NCBI RefSeq assembly: GCF_024700075.1
Contig: NZ_JAJONE010000001.1
Span: forward strand, 1,426,001 to 1,490,000
Length of the DNA stretch: 64,000 nucleotides
Direction of reading: 5' to 3'
Origin: Hymenobacter sp. J193
GTDB lineage: Bacteria > Bacteroidota > Bacteroidia > Cytophagales > Hymenobacteraceae
Positions 53,236-61,740 of this stretch are shown piece by piece. The notes under the pieces were generated by a model, which was not told the origin of the DNA, did not search any database, and saw only the letters and a list, made by a program, of their open reading frames with translations. The first letter of the stretch is position 1, and the number at the start of each line of letters is the position of its first letter. A program made the translations under genes and the position numbers.

Positions 53236-53337
53236 ATTCTGAATTATGGATTCAGAATTATGAATTGGAACACCGAGTAAATTTCAGGCCGCTAAAGCAG
53301 TCTGCTATCAATTCAGCATTCTGAATTCACAATTCAT
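53236..53337. repeat. Intercistronic word-hairpin (word ATTCTGAATTATG) between ccmE and ccmF
   Basis: Left arm 53236-53268 (ATTCTGAATTATGGATTCAG...) and right arm 53309-53337 (CAATTCAGCATTCTGAATTC...). The right arm ends 2 bases from the ccmE stop codon; the left begins 4 bases from the ccmF start. Confidence 0.8.
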
Positions 53338-53339
53338 AC

Positions 53340-53765
53340 TTACCGCATGGCGGTGGCGCCTTTGATGTCTTTCTCCACGTACTTGGAGGGGCACTTCAAC
53401 AGGATCTTATCGGCTACGAACACGTCGTTGCGCATGGAGCCCGTAATAACCACCTGCTCCGACTTGTCGAAGTCCTGGGGCTTGGGGTTGAAGTACACCA
53501 CGCGCTGCGCCAGGCGGTTGGTATCTACCAGCGTGAAGGCGAAGTAATTGGGGTCGAGCGTAGGATTGTACTCCAGGCCCATGATGTTCTTCTGCGGGTC
53601 GCGGGGCAGGCGGCCTACCACGTGTACTTTAGCGGCGTTGCCCTCGGCGGCCAGCTCACGGGCTTCCTTAAACGACACATACTGGCTTACATCACCAGCC
53701 GTGGTAACCAGAATGCTGATAGCCACGGCAATAACGGCCAGAATGAGTAAATGTGATTTTTTCAT
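53340..53765 (-). CDS. ccmE: Haem chaperone CcmE, cysteine-type (CxxxY)
   Basis: 141 residues. One N-terminal membrane anchor ('LLILAVIAVAISILVTTAGD') and a periplasmic OB-fold ('VHVVGRLPRDPQKNIMGLEY', 'QVVITGSMRNDVFVADKILLKCPSKY'). At the haem-attachment site classical CcmE has HxxxY; here it is C-P-S-K-Y, that is CxxxY, as described for some archaeal and sulphate-reducer CcmE proteins. Lies between ccmD-like and ccmF genes. Confidence 0.9.
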   Translation of the reverse strand: MKKSHLLILAVIAVAISILVTTAGDVSQYVSFKEARELAAEGNAAKVHVVGRLPRDPQKNIMGLEYNPTLDPNYFAFTLVDTNRLAQRVVYFNPKPQDFDKSEQVVITGSMRNDVFVADKILLKCPSKYVEKDIKGATAMR

Positions 53766-53867
53766 GGCGCTACGAAGCGAAAAAAACTAGACGCCAGCCC
53801 CCCGGCCAGCGCTTCAGAACAACCAAACGGGCCCGAAAAATCCCCCGGGCCCAAGAAGGGAGAAAGT

Positions 53868-54176
53868 TTAGCGGTTGTGCACCTCTTTTTCGAGGCGGGT
53901 GAGCTTGCGGTCCAGGGAAACCAGGTACGCCAGCAGCCCCGCCAGCACCACGGCAATGACGGCCACCACCACGTAGATTTTTCCATCCTGCCGCAGGGTA
54001 TCGGCCATTTCGGGCGCGTTGGCGGCCGGCTGAGCTACTGCGTGCCACACCGGCAGCAGCAACCCCAGCACCAGCAACAGAGCCGGTTTGGTTTTCGTGA
54101 ATAAGACTTTCGATTTAAGACCCCAAGATTCTAAGACCCCAAGCCCCCAACTACGCAAGCTGTTTTTCATGAACAT
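53868..54176 (-). CDS. CcmD-like small membrane protein
   Basis: Up to 102 residues from ATG 54176 (ATG 54170 also possible), starting inside the end of ccmC. The convincing part begins around residue 28: a signal-like hydrophobic run 'ALLLVLGLLLPVWHAVAQ', a second helix 'IYVVVAVIAVVLAGLLAYLV' and the charged tail 'SLDRKLTRLEKEVHNR', the shape of Bacteroidota CcmD. Residues 7-22 ('LRSWGLGVLESWGLKS') come from a short tandem DNA word and look like spacer read as protein, so the true start is uncertain. Confidence 0.7.
   Translation of the reverse strand: MFMKNSLRSWGLGVLESWGLKSKVLFTKTKPALLLVLGLLLPVWHAVAQPAANAPEMADTLRQDGKIYVVVAVIAVVLAGLLAYLVSLDRKLTRLEKEVHNR
54112..54151. repeat. Direct repeat of word AAGACCCCAAG at the ccmC-ccmD junction
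   Basis: AAGACCCCAAGATTCTAAGACCCCAAG holds two copies of the 11-base word (about 54118-54144), just past the ccmC stop codon in transcript order. Only one arm is present, so no hairpin forms. Confidence 0.6.
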
Positions 54177-54828
54177 GTTGTTTTAAAAGGGACAGCCGCA
54201 CGCTTAGCTGCGTAATCCAGACGCCCAGCAGCGTCCAGCCAAGCACGGCCGGGTAGAACACCAGCCGCATGTTGCTGTCAAGGTCGTATTTGGCGAAGGC
54301 AGGGTTGCCGCCCGCGCCGGGGTGCAGGGAGTCGGTGAGCCGAGGCAGGATAAAGAACAGCGGCATGGCCGCGGCAAAGGCGAAGATGTTGTAGATAGCC
54401 GACACCCGGGCGCGCTGCTGCTCGTCGGCAAACGAAGAGCGCAGCACCAGGTAGGCTCCGTAAATGAGCATGGCAATGGCCGCCCCGTTGAGCTTGGGGT
54501 CGTTGGTCCACCACGTGCCCCAGGTGTAGCGGGCCCACAGGCTGCCCGTCGCCAGCCCCACGATGCCCATCAGAATGCCCGTTTGAGCAAAGCCGTTGGA
54601 AAGGGTATCCAGCCGCTCCGAGGGATTACGCAGGTACCGAATCGAGTACACCACCGATGCCGTGAGGATAATGGTCATCCCGAACCACATGGGCACGTGG
54701 AAGTACAGGTTGCGGATAGTTTCGTTGAGGATAGCCAGCCGCGGCACCGGCAGCAGCAGGCCCGCCACCGCCGTGTAAAGCAGCAGAGCCACCGTCAGCA
54801 CTTTCCACCAGTTGTTTTTCATAAGCAC
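54151..54828 (-). CDS. ccmC: Cytochrome c biogenesis protein CcmC
   Basis: 225 residues; ATG 54828 or 54822. Six membrane helices. The WD haem motif is 'WARYTWGTWWTNDPKLNG'; a His is seen in 'NLYFHVPMWFGM' and a partner region in 'LTDSLHPGAGG'. It delivers haem to CcmE. It ends inside the N-terminal coding region of the ccmD-like gene. Confidence 0.93.
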   Translation of the reverse strand: MLMKNNWWKVLTVALLLYTAVAGLLLPVPRLAILNETIRNLYFHVPMWFGMTIILTASVVYSIRYLRNPSERLDTLSNGFAQTGILMGIVGLATGSLWARYTWGTWWTNDPKLNGAAIAMLIYGAYLVLRSSFADEQQRARVSAIYNIFAFAAAMPLFFILPRLTDSLHPGAGGNPAFAKYDLDSNMRLVFYPAVLGWTLLGVWITQLSVRLSLLKQHVHEKQLA

Positions 54829-54946
54829 TTTGCTAGGAGCGGTTGGCTTTTAGCTTTTTTATGAATGAAAAGAGGCCGTTCGAAGTGTCAATAAAAAGAT
54901 TGGAACCGGAAGAAGCTGTCGGCCAAGAACTACCAGTTAACGACCT

Positions 54947-55618
54947 TTAGCTCCGCCACAAAAAAGGAAACAGCACGTACGACACCGCCCCCACAATCAG
55001 GTTCAGGGCTACCAGTGTGAGCACCGAGCTACGGCTGGCCGACCACTCCAGCCCGTCCAGAGCGTTTTTGGATATTTTGATGAGCATGAGCAGCATCGGA
55101 ATCATAATGGGAAAGCCCAGCACGGCCATAAGCGTATGGCTGTTGGTAGCCTTGGCCGCAATACCCGACACCAGCGTGAGGGTAGAAGCAAAGCCCAGCG
55201 CGCCTAGCAGCACCGTACCCACGAATAGGGGCACATCCTGCACCGGGTTGCCGAGCACCAGCGCATAGGCCCCGAAGGCTACCGTAGCCAGCACCAGCAG
55301 CAGCAGCGCATTGTACCCGATCTTGGCCAGAATTACGGCCTGGGGCTGCACCAGCGCGTAGTAATACAGCTGCCGACCCCGGCTTTCCTGCAGAAACCCT
55401 TTGGCTACGGCATTCACGGCCGTGAACAGCAGAATAATCCAGAACAGGGCATTCCAGGCGGGCACAGGCAGCTGGCCGCCGCGCAGGGCAAAGCTCAGAT
55501 AGCACACAAACACCGTGCTGCCCACGTAGAGCAGCATTCCGCTCAGGGCCGCGCGCTGCCGCCATTCCAGACGGAAGTCCTTCTGCATCAAATACCAAAT
55601 CTGGCTCAGGAGCGGCAC
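54947..55618 (-). CDS. ccmB: Haem exporter membrane protein CcmB
   Basis: 223 residues, six membrane helices. 'LMQKDFRLEWRQRAALSGMLLYV' is the typical CcmB opening and 'NAVAKGFLQESRGRQLYYYALVQP' the conserved middle. It normally works with the ATPase CcmA, which is not encoded next to it here. First visible gene of the ccmB-C-D-E-F run, 118 bases before ccmC. Confidence 0.92.
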   Translation of the reverse strand: MPLLSQIWYLMQKDFRLEWRQRAALSGMLLYVGSTVFVCYLSFALRGGQLPVPAWNALFWIILLFTAVNAVAKGFLQESRGRQLYYYALVQPQAVILAKIGYNALLLLVLATVAFGAYALVLGNPVQDVPLFVGTVLLGALGFASTLTLVSGIAAKATNSHTLMAVLGFPIMIPMLLMLIKISKNALDGLEWSASRSSVLTLVALNLIVGAVSYVLFPFLWRS

Positions 55619-55723
55619 GGCAACAGGGGTGGTGAACAGGACCGCAAAGATACTACACGATTGGTTAGGGGTAATCAGATGGACCTAAGATGTTCTTGCA
55701 AGGCAGGGAAAGTGCCCATCAAA

Positions 55724-55753
55724 AAGCCCCGCCAGCAACAGCTGACGGGGCTT
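55724..55753 (-). terminator. Terminator after the TolB-like gene
   Basis: AAGCCCCG / CGGGGCTT stem, with extra inner pairing AGC/GCT. The T run is on the minus strand (CTTTTTGATGG). It separates the gene ending at 55790 from ccmB. Confidence 0.8.
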
Positions 55754-55789
55754 CCCGGTACAATTGCATTCCGGCAGGAGTTGCCTGGG

Positions 55790-58700
55790 CTAAAAGTCGT
55801 AGCCAAGCGTGAAATAGAACTTCGGACCGGTTTGTTCCTCATCTTCCCGGCCCCAGGCTACGTCGAGCTTGCCATAGAAGCCCAGCAGGGTGGTCCGGGC
55901 GCCCAGGCCGTAGCCCAGCAGCAGCGGATTGCGGAAGTCGATAACGGTGGCGGAAAAGGCATTCCCGTTGCCCAGCACCTCACGCGTGTTGTAGGAGTTG
56001 TTTTCGTTGAAGGGGCTGGAGCCGGCATAGGCTGAGCCGGCGTCGGCAAAGGCCGTGAGTTGCAGATTACGGAAGAACCCCGACTCGATGGGCTTGCGGG
56101 AGAAATACTGGATGATGGGTACCCGCAGCTCAGAGTTGAAGAGCACGTACTTGGGGCCCGTGCGGGCATTGTAGTTGAAGCCGCGCAGGTTGGTCACAAA
56201 CTCCTGGTAGAACACATTGGCCGGATGGCCCTGAAACAGGGCATCTTCGTCTCCGTCATAGCTCTTATTCAGCCAGTTGTCCATGCCGCCCAGGCGAAAG
56301 GTCTTGGTAGCATTGCCAAAGAAGTGGCCGTAGCTGGCGCGGTTGGCCCAAATGATCTGCCGATGGATTTTCTGGTAGTGCCGCAGATCCACGAAGAACT
56401 TACCAAAGCTCTGCTGCTCGTCGCGCATGGCGTGCAGCATCTGGGCTCCGGCCTTCATTCGGGTGCCTTCCAGCATATTCACGCCGGTGGCAATGGCGTT
56501 GTCGAACACCAACTCGGCGCTACCGCCTACAAAGTTTTCCACCACGTCCTTTTCGCTGAAGTCGGCCAGGCGGGAGCGGCGCACGTTCACGTAACGGCCA
56601 GCCATGCGCACGTTCAGGTTATGCGTGAGCGGATACGCAATGCGGGGAGCTACTTCGTGGCGCGTCAGGCGGTCGGTGTTAAAGTCGAAGTCCAGACTAT
56701 AGGACTGCTTCTGGTAGCTGATGCCCCAGTCGTAGCGGTGACGCAGGTTGCTGTACTCGGCGAAAATGTTGCTGGTGCGGAAGTCTGTAAGCGCGAAAAT
56801 ACCGGCCCGGAAGCGGTGGTCTTCCATCAGATCCGACAGATTGGCTTGCCCAATGATGCCGAAGCCCAGCAGCGGATCCACGTACAGCGACGACACCACG
56901 TTGTCGATGCTGAACTGCTTGCCGTAGCGAAAAGGGCCAGCCAACGCAATACCGTCAGCGGCCGGAGCAGTGGCAGTGGTGCGGGCAGCTGTCCGGCGCT
57001 GCGTTCGGGTGGGCGGCGTATCTTCCTCGTACTGATAATCACCAACCTTTTTTGGCCGCCGGTGGTAGCCGTCTGGCCGGCGCGGGTTGTATCGGGCGCC
57101 ACCGGAGCGGGGCGCTTGGGCGCCGGAGCCGGCTTCGAGCGTTCTTCCAGCGTTTCCTGGCGGGCCGTTTTGGCCAGCCGCAAGCCTTCGGGCAGCGGGT
57201 ACGAGGCGTAACCATACACATAGTCACGGGCTTCGTCGGCAGCTATAAAGTCCAGAGCGCCGGTGGCAGCGCTGTAGTCGTAGCTGCGAATGTTGGGCAG
57301 AAAGCTGCTGACGGGCACGTACTGGCGCGTCGACAGGTTGTAGCGGTACAGGCTGCGTACGCCGCTTTCCTCGCTCAGAAATACTACTTCCATATCAGAT
57401 ATGGGCCGGGGCGCCGACTCGTTGGAAATCGTGCTGACGAGCTGCTCCACGGGCTGGGCCCGGCCATCGAGGTGGTACAGAAACAGGTCGTAGTTGTTGA
57501 CGACGTTGGCAAAGTTGTTTTTCACGGTGCCGGTGGTATCGAGCCAGCGGTTGGAGCTGAACACTATGCCCTGGCCGCCCGGCAGAAAGGCTGGCTGCAC
57601 GTCGTCAAACAAGTCGTTGGTGAGACGCTCGGGCGTACGGCTGCCGCTGCGCAGCAGATACAAATCGTTCTGTCCGTTGGCAGCCCCGCTGAACACCAGC
57701 GACTTGCCATCGGGGGAGTAATGAAGGCCTATTACCTGAGTGAAGCCGCTGAAGAGGGCCGTGTTGCCCTGGCGCCCGAACGGCAGCGCTTCTACCAGGC
57801 GGGAAAAGATTCCGCCCGCGCCGCGGTTGGTAGGCCGCAGCCGCAGATTGAGCTTGCCTTTGTTGGTCTCTACCACGGCCAGCTGCTCGTTGCTGCGCCA
57901 GGTAAGCACCGGCAGCCGGAAATCCACCTGCTGGTCGGGGGTTTTGTAGCCGCCCCGGTAAATGGTGTGCCGCCCGCTGCCATCGGTGTTGCCTACCACC
58001 ACGCGGTAGCGGCCCCGGTCGTTGGTCACGTAGGCCATTTCCTTGCCGCTGGGGCTCAGGGCCATCTGCGAGTACTTGGCCCCGCGCCGGTTGCGCTTCA
58101 CCAACTGGTTTTTGTCGTCGATGACGGTGAAGGGCGTTTCGGGCTGGGCGTTGAGCTGGCGGTAGTACGTCAGCCAGTCTTTGAGGAAGGTTTTGTAGGG
58201 TACGTTCAGCGAGGAGCTGATGCCGGTTTCCACGTCGCGGGTGATGCGCGTCAGATTCAGGATGTTCTGGATGCTGGTGTAGCCGTAGCGCTCCGCAATG
58301 TAGTTCCACACGCTCTGGCCGGCCAGTTCCTGGTTGCGGGCAAAGAACGCGGGGGCACGGTTGCCTTCAATCTGCTGGGTGAGGTTGCGCATGTACTCAT
58401 CCATCTCCACGCTCCAGCCCTCGGCCGTATAGGCCGCGGCCCCGCTCACAAACCAGTCGGGCAGCTGCAGCAGGTAGTTGCTCTGGATAACTTCCTTCAG
58501 AGAGCCGCCATACATCATATCGTGCAGCAGCACGCGCGTAACCTGGTAGCTCACGTCGCGCTTGAGCACGGTTTGCTGGCCCTGGAAGGCTATCTGCACC
58601 TTATCCATGCGCAGCAGATCGGTTTCGCCGCCCATCTGGTACTTATCGGAGTTCAGCCCGATATTGCTCTGGCGCAGGTCCGACACCGAGTTGTAGAGCA

Positions 58701-59010
58701 TGATGGTGGTTTTGGAATACGGATAGTACCCCAGTAGCGCCGTAATGCGCTGCAGCTCCTTCTCGGCGTACTCGGCCGTGCGGCGGGCCGTAGCCTCCCC
58801 TCCCGGGTAAAAGTAGATCGTGAAGTTGGACGTGCTGTAATAGCTCCAGTCGAACTGCTTGTACTGGATGCGCACCCGGCCAAACGGCTCCTGGGACGTT
58901 TGGGCCCGGCCCTCATACGGCAGAGCCACCAAAAGCAACAGCACCGCCAGCCACCAGCTGCTCGCCCATCGTGCGCAGGTTCCCGGCAGAGAAGTAAATA
59001 CGTGCATCAT
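55790..59010 (-). pseudogene. TolB-like WD40/barrel protein, broken by a one-base frameshift
   Basis: Start ATG 59010 (MMHVFTSLPGTC), signal peptide ending 'YEGRAQ'. The N-terminal part is peptidase-MA-like ('LLQLPDWFVSGAAAYTAEGW'), followed by PD40/TolB repeats ('YSQMALSPSGKEMAYVTNDR', 'GLHYSPDGKSLVFSGAANGQ'). The frame is lost at an A6 run (plus-strand T's 57048-57053). Adding one A gives 'GGQKKVGDYQYEEDTPPTR' and joins a C-terminal beta-barrel ('SIDNVVSSLYVDPLLGFG' ... 'PKFYFTLGYDF'). The restored length is 1073 residues. An envelope-exposed protein of unknown role, common in Bacteroidota as 'translocation protein TolB'. Confidence 0.87.
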
Positions 59011-59030
59011 TAAGCCAGAAGGAAAAGAAA

Positions 59031-60128
59031 TCAGGAAGAAACCACCGCGGCCGGGGCCACTGCCGGGTACAACGAAAAATAGCGCCGGATATTGACTTCG
59101 GGCCACAACTCCGTAGTGCCTTCCAGCACATCGGCAAAGTGGCCGGCCAGCCCGGGCGCCATCAGCACGCCCTTGGAGCCAAAGCCGTTGCATATACTTA
59201 AAGAAGGCAACGCCGGATGCGTACCCAGCAAAGGTTTTCGGTCGCGCGTGGCGGGTCGCACCGCGGCCCACTGCTGCACTACCGTAAACGGCAAATCGGT
59301 GATATCCGCCAGGCGCTGGCTTAGCTCAGCCCGGGCCTCGGCGGTGGTGCCGGCCGCAAAGGGTGGCCAGCGGTAGGTGGCGCCCACGCGGAAGCGCCCG
59401 TTGCCGAGCGGCACCACGTATGCGCCTTTATTAAGTACTTCGGTTTCGGCCAGGCCGGGACATTCTACGTCCAGCACCTCGCCCTGGTTGGGCGTGAGCG
59501 GCAGCCAGTTAAACCACGGATTGTACCGGGCCGCCGCACCCTCGCAGAACACTACGTGGCCGGCGTGCACAGCAGTGCCGTAGGTTACACCGGCCGGGCC
59601 GATAACAAGCTGCCCGGGGTCAAAAGTTTCTTGCCGCAGCCATCCTTCGCGCAGGCCGGCAGCCGTCTGGGCCGCCAGTAGCTCGCGCACCCGCAGGTAG
59701 CCGCCGCCCGCAATCAGCATACCGCCAAAGGTTTGCCGCACCCCGGCCAGCGGCGGCAGCTCAGGACTGATTTCTGCCACGAAATCCTGCCAGGGCCGGT
59801 CGGCGCTGCGAGCCATGGCGTCGTTCTGATCAGCTACCGACGAAAACAGCTTGCGAATGGGCAGCAGGCGCAGAAATTCCTGCCCCAGCTCCTGCTCCTG
59901 CTGCTGGTAGTACGCCACGGCGGCGGGCAGCAGCTCGGCCATGCGCCAGCCCAGCGCCAACCGCTTGCCGGCCACCGGGTTCAGCAGGCCGGCCGCCACC
60001 GAGGAAGCTGTATCCGGCAGGCCAGGGTCGAGAACGAGCACGCGCCGGCCGCGCTGGCGCAGCACCGCAGCCAGCGTGGCCCCGGCCAGGCCGTGGCCCA
60101 CGAGCAGATAATCGACGGACTGTGTCAT
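59031..60128 (-). CDS. FAD-dependent oxidoreductase of the DAO family
   Basis: 365 residues from ATG 60128 (MTQSVDYLLVGHGLAGATLA); the frame extension to 60257 runs into the divergent gene. The Rossmann motif 'LVGHGLAGATLAAVLRQRGRRVLVLD' binds FAD. 'SSVAAGLLNPVAGKRLALGW', 'GGGYLRVRELLAA', 'VRPATRDRKPLLG' and 'NGFGSKGVLMAPGLAGHFAD' fit glycine-oxidase/DadA-like members. Substrate (an amine or amino acid) unknown. It ends 20 bases before the TolB-like gene on the same strand, which follows it. Confidence 0.88.
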   Translation of the reverse strand: MTQSVDYLLVGHGLAGATLAAVLRQRGRRVLVLDPGLPDTASSVAAGLLNPVAGKRLALGWRMAELLPAAVAYYQQQEQELGQEFLRLLPIRKLFSSVADQNDAMARSADRPWQDFVAEISPELPPLAGVRQTFGGMLIAGGGYLRVRELLAAQTAAGLREGWLRQETFDPGQLVIGPAGVTYGTAVHAGHVVFCEGAAARYNPWFNWLPLTPNQGEVLDVECPGLAETEVLNKGAYVVPLGNGRFRVGATYRWPPFAAGTTAEARAELSQRLADITDLPFTVVQQWAAVRPATRDRKPLLGTHPALPSLSICNGFGSKGVLMAPGLAGHFADVLEGTTELWPEVNIRRYFSLYPAVAPAAVVSS

Positions 60129-60179
60129 GGCGGCCAAGGTACACAAGTACAACTCGAATGCGTACCTTTCCTCGCCTTT

Positions 60180-60208
60180 CGGCCCTGGTTGCGGGCCGTT
60201 TTTATTTT
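60180..60208 (+). terminator. Terminator-like hairpin in the leader of the MBL hydrolase gene
   Basis: 6-bp stem CGGCCC / GGGCCG with a 7-base loop, followed by TTTTTATTTT, ending 5 bases before the start codon at 60214. It may act as an attenuator or simply end upstream transcription. The stem is short. Confidence 0.45.
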
Positions 60209-60213
60209 CGTTT

Positions 60214-60849
60214 ATGCTCGTTTCCGGCTTTACTTTCAACGCCTTTTCCGAAAACACCTACCTGCTGCACGACGCCACCAAGGAATGCGTGGTGGTAGAC
60301 CCCGGCTGCTACTCCCGTGACGAGCAGCAGGCCCTGCGGGAGTTTATTGCAGCGGAGCAACTGCGGGTAGTGCTGCTGGTGAACACCCACGCCCACATCG
60401 ACCACGTGCTGGGCAACCAATTCATTCTGGATACTTACAAGGTGCCGTTTCTGCTGCACGAAGCCGACGTAGCCACGCTGCGGGCCGTGCAGACATATGC
60501 GCCTTCCTACGGGTTTGCGCAGTACCAGCCCGCTGATCCTACAGGCACCCTGGTCGCTGGTGAGCCGATACGCTTTGGCAACACAGAGCTGGAAGTGCGC
60601 TTTGCACCCGGCCACGCGCCCGGCCACGTGATATTCTATCATGCGCCTTCCCAGGTGGTTATCGGGGGCGACGTGCTGTTCCAGGGCAGCATCGGGCGCA
60701 CCGATCTACCCGGCGGCGACTACGCCACGCTCATCCGCAGCATCAAAACCGAGCTGCTTTCCCTGCCCGACGAGGTAACTGTGTATCCCGGCCACGGCCC
60801 GGCTACTACCATCGGCGCCGAGCGAGTTTCCAATCCGTTTCTAAAATAG
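60214..60849 (+). CDS. Metallo-beta-lactamase-fold hydrolase (glyoxalase II-like)
   Basis: 211 residues from ATG 60214 (MLVSGFTFNAFSENTYLL); the frame extension to 60127 is rejected. Zinc motif 'NTHAHIDHVLGN' (THxHxDH), then 'FAPGHAPGH' and 'GGDVLFQGSIGRTDLPGGD', with final ligand 'VYPGHGP'. Similar to the YcbL/GloB2 group, which hydrolyses thioesters such as S-lactoylglutathione. Divergent from the DAO gene (85-base gap); pssA follows after 3 bases. Confidence 0.92.
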   Translation: MLVSGFTFNAFSENTYLLHDATKECVVVDPGCYSRDEQQALREFIAAEQLRVVLLVNTHAHIDHVLGNQFILDTYKVPFLLHEADVATLRAVQTYAPSYGFAQYQPADPTGTLVAGEPIRFGNTELEVRFAPGHAPGHVIFYHAPSQVVIGGDVLFQGSIGRTDLPGGDYATLIRSIKTELLSLPDEVTVYPGHGPATTIGAERVSNPFLK

Positions 60850-60852
60850 CAT

Positions 60853-61620
60853 ATGGCTATCCGAAAGCATCTGCCCAACGCGCTGACCTGCCTGAACCTG
60901 CTCTGCGGCTGCGTGGCCCTGAACCTTATCCTGAGCAGCAACCCGGCGCAGACCAGCGTGGCCGTGGCCGGCTTTGCCCCTATGTTCTCGGCCGCTACCT
61001 GGCAGCCTCTGGTGCATGCCGCCTACTTTATCGGGCTGGCAGCAGTGGCCGACTTCTTCGATGGGTTTGTGGCCCGGGCCCTGCACGTTTCGTCTCCTAT
61101 TGGCAAAGACCTTGACTCCTTGGCCGATATGGTTTCGTTTGGGGTGGTACCCGGCGCAGTGCTGTTCAAGCTGCTGCAAATGGTGCTGCCGATGCATGAT
61201 CTGCCCGCCGGCCTTGCTTACCTAGCTTTTACGGTCAGCATCTTTTCGGCCCTGCGGCTGGCGATATTCAACAACGACACCCGCCAGACCAACTCCTTCA
61301 TCGGCCTGCCCACGCCAGCCAATACGCTGCTGGTGGTTTCGCTCCCGCTGATTCTGCTGAACGACCGGTTTGGCCTGCAGACCTACTTGCTCAATCCCTG
61401 GGTGCTGCTGGGCCTCACGGCGCTGCTGTCTTACCTGCTGGTGGCCGAAATTCCACTGTTCGCGCTCAAGTTCAAGAACTTCAGCTGGCAGGACAATTCT
61501 CTGCGGTTTATTTTCGTGCTGCTGTCGGTGGGACTGGTGCTGGCACTGGGCGCCACGGCGGTGCCGCTTATCGTGCTCCTGTACGTGCTGTTGTCGGTGC
61601 TGAAACCGAAATACGTGTAG
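60853..61620 (+). CDS. pssA: CDP-diacylglycerol--serine O-phosphatidyltransferase
   Basis: 255 residues with about six to eight helices. The CDP-alcohol phosphotransferase motif is complete: 'DFFDGFVARALHVSSPIGKD' then 'LDSLADMVSFG' (D-x2-D-G-x2-A-R-x8-G-x3-D-x3-D). It makes phosphatidylserine, the precursor of phosphatidylethanolamine. It begins 3 bases after the MBL gene. Confidence 0.93.
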   Translation: MAIRKHLPNALTCLNLLCGCVALNLILSSNPAQTSVAVAGFAPMFSAATWQPLVHAAYFIGLAAVADFFDGFVARALHVSSPIGKDLDSLADMVSFGVVPGAVLFKLLQMVLPMHDLPAGLAYLAFTVSIFSALRLAIFNNDTRQTNSFIGLPTPANTLLVVSLPLILLNDRFGLQTYLLNPWVLLGLTALLSYLLVAEIPLFALKFKNFSWQDNSLRFIFVLLSVGLVLALGATAVPLIVLLYVLLSVLKPKYV

Positions 61621-61740
61621 CTGCACAATAGTTTGGCAACTGATTCGTTGAGTCTTCCGGCCGGCCGTGAACCTCGCGCCCGCCCGGCTTGTTGCCAGCC
61701 TATTGTCAATCCAGCATCTGAGTTTATTGAGAAACGATTT

